Shown piece after piece: positions 22,585-27,443 of a stretch of 27,443 nt of DNA. The notes below the pieces were generated by a model. That model was not told the DNA's origin and made no database searches. It saw only the letters and a program-made list of their open reading frames with translations. The first letter of the stretch is position 1, and each line of letters opens with the position of its first letter. The translations under genes and the position numbers were made by a program. The DNA is from Nitrospirota bacterium (lineage in GTDB: Bacteria > Nitrospirota > Nitrospiria > Nitrospirales > UBA8639), in the NCBI GenBank assembly GCA_029881175.1, contig JAOUNC010000001.1, positions 1-27,443 on the forward strand, given 5' to 3'.

Positions 22585-23850
22585 ATGCCTCAGAGCAATA
22601 ATTTTCAACATGCTCAGTATTCTCGTTCCAATCCTGAAGGGCGGGTGTCCTATCCGGCTTTTGATCCAGGATCCCCTCTGGGCTCCCCGCTGTGGAATCA
22701 GGCCATGGGTCAGGTTGGTGGTCGATTAACACGGGCAAGCGTAAAAGGTATTCTCTTTTTGAATGGACACCCGTTTTGCGATCTATTTGGCGCGGCTCGC
22801 TTGGATGCAGTCGGAGGCTTAAAACGTGGCTATTCACGAGGAATTTCTGGGCTGGAATCCTTGCTGGCGCTTCTGAGGCCCGCAACCAATGGGATCGTTG
22901 AGAGCGGGGATCCGATCCACCCCCCTCTTCGCAATGACCAAGCAACCCAAGAGGCCTTGGATGGGATGGCGCAAGAAGTCGGAAATTTTACCACGGACTA
23001 CGTGAGAAGTTTTGAACAGGGTCTTCATCATGAGGGAGGTTCGTCTATTCCTTGCGCTCGGTATGTGTGGTCTTCCATGAATAATCATGTCGGGCGAGTG
23101 GAAGCTGCGATGGCCTTGATGGAGGTTCTTCAACGGTGGGGTTCTGAGCTGGCAATTTCGAAGGATGATCGTATTTTATTGATCGCCCATGGCCACGCAG
23201 GTCAGGTCTTGGCTCTTCTTTCTAATCTTGTTACCCGTGGAGAATCAGAGGCTCGGGCAAGAATTTTTGAAATTTTAGCGAAATATTGGGAGGCCTGTCC
23301 TGCAGAGGGTCGGTCGGTTGAACAATTGGAAATGCTCTATCAAATGTTAGTAGATAAACGGTTTTTAGCTGGGGCTTCTGTTGATATGGTGACGCTAGGT
23401 ACGCCTATTCGGTATGGATGGGATATTGATGGCGTGGGTCGTCTACTTCATGTGGTGAACCACCGAAAGATTCGAGCGGACGGGAAGGCCTGGTTGGCGA
23501 AGATGGAGTTGCCTCAAGTGGCTTGGGAAATGCCTTACCAAACGGGCGGTGACTATGTACACCAATTAGCGGTGGCGGGGACTGATGATGTCCCCGTTTC
23601 TCCTGAGGCTCTTCAAGCCAATATGGATTTTCGTGATATTTGTGAGCCCTACGATGGGTTTGAGCGATGGTTGGAATGTACAAGGCGGACCACCCGATGT
23701 CCTAATGATGGACAATGTTTGTTGGTGGAATATGGCATTCAAGCTGATGAGGAAGCCCCTCGTCAGCATTTATTTGGGCATGGGTGTTATACCAAGAGCC
23801 GGGCTATGGTATTTACGGCCCAAGAAATAGCGAAGGCTTTCTATTCGTAA
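22585..23850 (+). CDS. alpha/beta-hydrolase-like protein lacking the nucleophile serine
   Basis: A 421-aa cytoplasmic protein with lipase-like alpha/beta-hydrolase landmarks. These are an early strand and oxyanion region GILFLNGHPF (55-64), the nucleophile elbow ILLIAHGHAGQVLALLSNL (197-215) and the following strand DMVTLGTPIRYGW (267-279). At the elbow the usual GHSxGG is AHGHAG, so Ser is replaced by Gly203 and simple serine hydrolysis is not expected. A Cys/His-rich end (RCPNDGQC, HLFGHGCYTK) is unusual. The start is clear: GGAGGGGG eight bases before ATG 22585. It is divergent from the phosphodiesterase-like operon. The function is unknown to me. Confidence 0.78.
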   Translation: MPQSNNFQHAQYSRSNPEGRVSYPAFDPGSPLGSPLWNQAMGQVGGRLTRASVKGILFLNGHPFCDLFGAARLDAVGGLKRGYSRGISGLESLLALLRPATNGIVESGDPIHPPLRNDQATQEALDGMAQEVGNFTTDYVRSFEQGLHHEGGSSIPCARYVWSSMNNHVGRVEAAMALMEVLQRWGSELAISKDDRILLIAHGHAGQVLALLSNLVTRGESEARARIFEILAKYWEACPAEGRSVEQLEMLYQMLVDKRFLAGASVDMVTLGTPIRYGWDIDGVGRLLHVVNHRKIRADGKAWLAKMELPQVAWEMPYQTGGDYVHQLAVAGTDDVPVSPEALQANMDFRDICEPYDGFERWLECTRRTTRCPNDGQCLLVEYGIQADEEAPRQHLFGHGCYTKSRAMVFTAQEIAKAFYS

Positions 23851-23976
23851 TCTTGCAAACCCCTACATGTCATCCTGTTGGTCGGCGTTACCTGGGCCTT
23901 TTGCCATGAGGGGAATAGACATAAAGACACATTGATTAATTTTCAAACCCTATGCTATCAATCAGGGCTTTCCCTC

Positions 23977-24011
23977 AAGGCGCTCTGAGCGAACATGAAG
24001 CGTTCTTTTTT
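23977..24011 (+). terminator. weak terminator-like element
   Basis: A broken stem (AAG with CTT and CGCT with AGCG, bulged) surrounds a 14-base loop and is followed by six Ts (24006-24011). It lies 126 bases after the hydrolase-like gene and ahead of the pnt operon, where a terminator would make sense. The stem is poor. Confidence 0.3.
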
Positions 24012-24027
24012 ATTTAAGGGGGTTTCA

Positions 24028-24111
24028 GTGAGGTATCGCGTTGAGAATGCTGGTCTTTTTAATATAGAAGAAGGATTGGAACTCACTTTCTGTCAACTTT
24101 TCGAGATATGA
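24028..24111 (+). CDS. putative 27-codon leader peptide before pntAA
   Basis: GTG 24028 is preceded by AAGGGGG at a five-base spacing and opens a 27-codon frame (MRYRVENAG to CQLFEI) ending at TGA 24109-24111. That is four bases before the pntAA ATG. pntAA itself has no clear ribosome binding site, so ribosomes finishing this frame could reinitiate on pntAA (translational coupling). The peptide has no recognisable function and no run of regulatory codons. Confidence 0.4.
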   Translation: MRYRVENAGLFNIEEGLELTFCQLFEI

Positions 24112-24115
24112 GCCT

Positions 24116-25282
24116 ATGATCATTGGTGTTGTCAAAGAAACTTACCCTGGTGAACAACGTGTGGCCTTGGTGCCGGCTGTCCTGCCTTCTCTCGCAAAAG
24201 GTGGAATGGAAGTGCTTATTGAGTCTAAGGCAGGCGAGCAGGCGGGATATCCTGATTCAGCCTATGTTGAAAAAGGCGGGAAAATTGCTGACTCTCGTGG
24301 CCAAGTCTTTGAATCATCAGATTGTATCGTTCAAGTTCGCTTATTGGGAGCCAACGCAAAGGAAGGGAAGGAGGATTTGCCAAGTTTCCGAAAAGGGCAA
24401 ATGCTCGTTGGTATGGCGGAAGCGCTGAGTAATCCCCAATCCGTTCAAGATTTGGCGACTCAAGGTGTAACGTCCTTTGCTTTGGAACTTATGCCACGGA
24501 TTACCCGTGCACAGAGTATGGATATCCTTTCTTCCATGGGAACCGTTGCTGGGTATAAAGCCGTTCTATTGGCGGCTAATACTTTACCGAAAATGTTTCC
24601 CATGCTGATGACTGCGGCTGGAACTGTCACCCCTGCGAAAGTCTTAATCATTGGAGCTGGGGTCGCTGGGTTGCAAGCGATTTCTGTGGCTCGTCGATTA
24701 GGCGCGGCAGTTGAAGCCTATGATATTCGTCCTGCCGTGAAAGAGCAGATTTTGAGTTTGGGGGCTAAGTTCGTTGAGTTGCCATTGGAAACGGGTGATG
24801 CTGAAGATAAGGGTGGGTATGCCAAAGCCCAGGATGAAGCCTTTTATAGAAAACAGCGAGAATTATTGGGGAAAGTGATTGCGAGCAGTGACGTCGTGAT
24901 TTCTACCGCAGCGGTACCAGGGAAAAAGGCCCCGATCTTAATTACGGCAGATATGGTTGCAAACATGACACTCGGGTCGGTCATTGTGGATTTGGCCGCT
25001 GAGCGAGGTGGAAATTGTGAGCTCACCAAGCCTGGGGAAACCGTCGTAGTGCATGGCGTGACAATTCACGGCCCGGAAAACTTGTCCTCCACCATACCCT
25101 ATCATGCCAGCCAAATGTATGCGAAAAATGTGGCGACCTTTCTCTTGCATCTCGTGAAAAAAGGCGAGGTGACATTGGATATGAATGATGAAATCACAAA
25201 AGGAACCATGATGACCCAGAATGCAGAAATTGTTCAGCCGCAAATTCGCGAAATCTTGGGGTTACCAGGTTTATCAGCATAA
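24116..25282 (+). CDS. pntAA: NAD(P)+ transhydrogenase subunit alpha 1 (NAD(H)-binding)
   Basis: Domain I of proton-translocating transhydrogenase, which moves hydride from NADH to NADP+ driven by proton entry. The 388-aa soluble subunit carries IGVVKETYPGEQRVALVP at the N-terminus and the RQD-type loop RAQSMD (131-136). The NAD-binding Rossmann loop is IIGAGVAGLQA (178-188), followed by AYDIRPAVKEQ, TAAVPGKKAP (264-273) and VIVDLAAERGGN (289-300). It is full length and matches the split-alpha organisation seen in Rhodospirillum rather than the fused E. coli PntA. It is first in a three-gene operon and probably coupled to a leader frame. Confidence 0.97.
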   Translation: MIIGVVKETYPGEQRVALVPAVLPSLAKGGMEVLIESKAGEQAGYPDSAYVEKGGKIADSRGQVFESSDCIVQVRLLGANAKEGKEDLPSFRKGQMLVGMAEALSNPQSVQDLATQGVTSFALELMPRITRAQSMDILSSMGTVAGYKAVLLAANTLPKMFPMLMTAAGTVTPAKVLIIGAGVAGLQAISVARRLGAAVEAYDIRPAVKEQILSLGAKFVELPLETGDAEDKGGYAKAQDEAFYRKQRELLGKVIASSDVVISTAAVPGKKAPILITADMVANMTLGSVIVDLAAERGGNCELTKPGETVVVHGVTIHGPENLSSTIPYHASQMYAKNVATFLLHLVKKGEVTLDMNDEITKGTMMTQNAEIVQPQIREILGLPGLSA

Positions 25283-25296
25283 GGACGATGACGGCT

Positions 25297-25578
25297 ATGG
25301 ATATGTTTATTATGGGTTTGACGGTCTTTGTCCTAGCAATTTTTGTAGGGTTTGAGATTATTACCAAAATTCCTCCAACGCTTCATACGCCGTTGATGTC
25401 AGGGTCGAATGCGATTTCAGGCATCACCTTAGTAGGGGCCGTGTTGTCGTCTGGTGCACAACAGTCCGCTGTCACTACTGCATTGGGTGTGCTCGCAGTG
25501 ATCTTTGCCACGATCAATGTCATTGGCGGCTTTATGGTGACCAATCGAATGTTGGCCATGTTTAAAAAGAAATCCTAA
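25297..25578 (+). CDS. pntAB: NAD(P)+ transhydrogenase subunit alpha 2 (membrane part)
   Basis: The 93-residue membrane part of the alpha subunit, part of the proton channel. It starts MDMFIMGLTVFVLAIFVGFE, continues ITKIPPTLHTPLMSGSNAISGI (the conserved HTPLMS..NAISG segment), then has two more hydrophobic helices and ends in a basic MFKKKS, consistent with three membrane helices. ATG 25297 is preferred over 25288 because AGGA lies 11 bases upstream of the former and only two from the latter. The gene follows pntAA by 14 bases. Confidence 0.95.
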   Translation: MDMFIMGLTVFVLAIFVGFEIITKIPPTLHTPLMSGSNAISGITLVGAVLSSGAQQSAVTTALGVLAVIFATINVIGGFMVTNRMLAMFKKKS

Positions 25579-25595
25579 GGGGAAATGAGAACGGA

Positions 25596-26984
25596 ATGTC
25601 TGCACTGATTAATATTGGCTATTTGGTTGCCTCAGTTTTGTTTATTCTAGGTCTTAAAGGCCTGACCCATCCCCGTACGGCTGTTCGAGGGAACCTGTTG
25701 GGGGCTGTTGGAATGTTGCTCGCCATTGTGTTGACGCTCACCGATCAGCAGATTGTGAGTTATGAAATGATCATCCTGGGATTGATCATTGGTGGGGCGA
25801 TCGGGGCGGTTTTGGCCATTAAGATTGAAATGACATCCATGCCCGAACTCGTGGCCGTATTGAATGGGTTTGGAGGGATTGCCTCGGTTTTAGTCGCAGG
25901 CGCCGCCTTACTGGAAAGTGCATTGAAGCCTGGAGTCCCTTTGATGCAGTTGACCGTCGCCACAGCCGTATCCGGTCTCATTGGTGCGGTGACGTTTTGG
26001 GGGAGTTTGGTGGCTTTTGGGAAATTGAAGGGTTTGATAAGTGAAAACGCCGTCTTGTTCTCGGGGCAGCAAGTTATAAATTCCTTGTTAGCCGCCGCCG
26101 CGTTGGCTTTGAGTTGCTGGGTTGTGATTGATCCAACAAGTATGATGGCGTACTGGCTCTTAGTTGGTGTGGCTTCTGTTCTTGGGATTTTATTGGTCAT
26201 TCCTGTTGGAGGGGCTGATATGCCTGTTGTGGTGGCACTACTGAATTCCTATTCGGGTTTAGCGGCTGCGGCGACGGGTTTTGTATTGTCAAACAATGTT
26301 TTAATCATTACAGGTTCGTTGGTTGGGGCCTCCGGTATTATATTGACGCAAATTATGTGTAAGGCGATGAATCGGTCGCTGACGAATGTGTTATTTGGAG
26401 TCATGGCCCCAGCTGGAGAGGGTGGCCCAACCGCAGATGAGGTCTATGGCGGTAAAGTGAAGTCGGCTTCACCAGAAGAAGTTGCGGTATTGTTTGAGAC
26501 GGCCAGGCGGGTCATGATCGTCCCAGGTTATGGAATGGCTGTCTCACAAGCCCAATATCCCGTAGCCAGTTTAGCCGCTCTTTTGGAAAGTCGTGGAACT
26601 ACGGTTGAGTATGCGGTTCACCCTGTAGCCGGGCGAATGCCTGGACATATGAATGTTCTGCTGGCTGAAGCTGATGTGCCATATGAAGCGTTAAAAGACA
26701 TGGATGAAAGCAATCAAGATATTGATCAAGTTGACGTAGCTCTGGTCATTGGAGCTAATGATGTCGTGAATCCCTTGGCAAGGACTGACCCTAGTAGTCC
26801 CATTGCGGGAATGCCAATTATCGATGTCGATAAAGCCAGAACAGTGGTCATTATTAAGCGAAGCCTCAGCCCAGGGTTTGCTGGCATACCAAACCCATTG
26901 TTTTCCTTAGATAATTCATTGATGTTGTTTGGTGATGGGAAGAAGATGGTGCTGGATATTATTGCGGCACTAAAAGAGGCCTAA
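25596..26984 (+). CDS. pntB: NAD(P)+ transhydrogenase subunit beta
   Basis: Beta subunit, 462 aa: the N-terminal membrane domain (to about 265, roughly nine hydrophobic helices) completes the proton channel and the C-terminal domain binds NADP(H). Recognisable segments are MPELVAVLNGFGG (82-94), VVALLNSYSGLAAAATGF, and the NADP-domain motifs VPGYGMAVSQAQYPV (309-323), HPVAGRMPGHMNVLLAEADVPYE, VIGANDVVNPLAR and GFAGIPNPLFS. It is complete, follows pntAB by 17 bases and ends the operon. It would supply NADPH for biosynthesis and antioxidant systems. Confidence 0.97.
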   Translation: MSALINIGYLVASVLFILGLKGLTHPRTAVRGNLLGAVGMLLAIVLTLTDQQIVSYEMIILGLIIGGAIGAVLAIKIEMTSMPELVAVLNGFGGIASVLVAGAALLESALKPGVPLMQLTVATAVSGLIGAVTFWGSLVAFGKLKGLISENAVLFSGQQVINSLLAAAALALSCWVVIDPTSMMAYWLLVGVASVLGILLVIPVGGADMPVVVALLNSYSGLAAAATGFVLSNNVLIITGSLVGASGIILTQIMCKAMNRSLTNVLFGVMAPAGEGGPTADEVYGGKVKSASPEEVAVLFETARRVMIVPGYGMAVSQAQYPVASLAALLESRGTTVEYAVHPVAGRMPGHMNVLLAEADVPYEALKDMDESNQDIDQVDVALVIGANDVVNPLARTDPSSPIAGMPIIDVDKARTVVIIKRSLSPGFAGIPNPLFSLDNSLMLFGDGKKMVLDIIAALKEA

Positions 26985-27075
26985 TTTTTATCGTTGCCTT
27001 AGTTGAAATAGCGCAAGGTACTTGTAAGTGGTTGATTACAAAAAGAAAAAAAATATTTAATTTTCAACATCGTTC

Positions 27076-27104
27076 TTGCTAAGGTCATGAACACATGATA
27101 AAGT
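27076..27104 (+). promoter_or_regulatory. candidate sigma-70 promoter for rpsU
   Basis: TTGCTA (27076-27081) and TAAAGT (27099-27104) are 17 bases apart, and a TGA just before the -10 gives an extended -10 feature. Transcription from about 27111 would leave a 63-base AT-rich leader before rpsU. The -10 is imperfect. Confidence 0.4.
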
Positions 27105-27173
27105 ATGGTCCTTGGAAGACGAACCTGTAATAAATTGTAAAATTTTCTTACATTAAAAAACATTGAGGGATTT

Positions 27174-27368
27174 GTGGAAGTACGAGTCATTAACAATAAC
27201 GTAGAAAAAGCTTTGAAGGTCGCCAAAAAGAAGTTGGCGGCTGATGGATTATTTCGTGAATTAAAGCGACGACGGTTCTATGAAAAGCCAAGCGTAAAAA
27301 AGAAGGCTAAAGAGCGTGAAGCTGCACGTCGCCGTCAAAAGTGGTTGTCTAAGCACCGAATGTTTTAA
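27174..27368 (+). CDS. rpsU: 30S ribosomal protein S21
   Basis: A 64-residue basic protein of the small ribosomal subunit that helps 16S rRNA pair with mRNA leaders. It has the family start EVRVINNNVEKALKVAKKKL, the central ELKRRRFYEKPSVKKK and the Arg/Lys-rich helix EAARRRQKWLSKH. The length is normal. The start is GTG with GAGG five bases upstream. It stands 189 bases after pntB, likely as its own unit. The 75 bases that follow hold only a tiny CCC-TTC-GGG hairpin and no clear terminator before the window ends. Confidence 0.97.
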   Translation: MEVRVINNNVEKALKVAKKKLAADGLFRELKRRRFYEKPSVKKKAKEREAARRRQKWLSKHRMF

Positions 27369-27443
27369 TTTTCTAGCTCTGCGCAGACCTTCTTTCTGCC
27401 CTTCGGGTCGCACTCACCTTCCTCTTACAAGAGTCTACTTCGT

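Overview
The window looks like about 27 kb of ordinary chromosome from a Gram-negative, free-living bacterium with mid-range GC. There are no phage, transposon or CRISPR signatures. The gene set (osmolyte synthesis, split-alpha proton-translocating transhydrogenase, many HEAT-repeat proteins, lipoproteins) would fit a Nitrospirota such as Nitrospira, perhaps from a saline habitat. That assignment is inference from gene content and was not tested.

Layout. 1-1077: a single-domain CheY-like response regulator and a possible 26-aa membrane peptide. 1078-5346: an ABC exporter-type pair (FtsX/YbbP-like permease and YbbA/LolD-like ATPase) divergent from a TesA-like GDSL esterase, the same neighbourhood as E. 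coli tesA-ybbA-ybbP. 5386-8690: a 52-aa secreted or membrane peptide, a dual CDGSH iron-sulfur protein, a ChaN-like lipoprotein and an unrecognised methyltransferase-like protein. 8770-10328: tRNA-Gly(GCC) with a near-consensus promoter, then UDP-glucose 6-dehydrogenase. 10352-14950: a leftward cluster of four consecutive HEAT-repeat genes, preceded by a small helical protein and a STAS-domain gene interrupted by an in-frame TGA. 15191-19263: a DUF1330-like protein, then a BCCT transporter divergent from a fused glycine/sarcosine/dimethylglycine N-methyltransferase, together a glycine-betaine uptake and synthesis locus. 19389-22308: a leftward three-gene operon of an alkaline-phosphatase-superfamily protein with an eroded active site, a small exported protein and a fifth HEAT-repeat protein. 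22585-23850: an alpha/beta-hydrolase-like protein lacking the nucleophile serine. 24116-26984: pntAA-pntAB-pntB. 27174-27368: rpsU.

How the genes work together. The betaine locus is the clearest functional unit: three methylations of glycine plus uptake of preformed betaine. The Pnt operon would supply NADPH from the proton-motive force. The HEAT proteins probably act as protein-binding scaffolds; their partners cannot be read from sequence, but the associated genes (STAS protein, degenerate phosphodiesterase, exported protein) suggest a regulatory or assembly role. Several tiny genes and control elements were found by reading intergenic DNA: the 52-aa and 26-aa peptides, a 27-codon leader before pntAA, a terminator inside the tesA coding end, a bidirectional terminator at 19.3 kb, and the full-length frame of the STAS gene.
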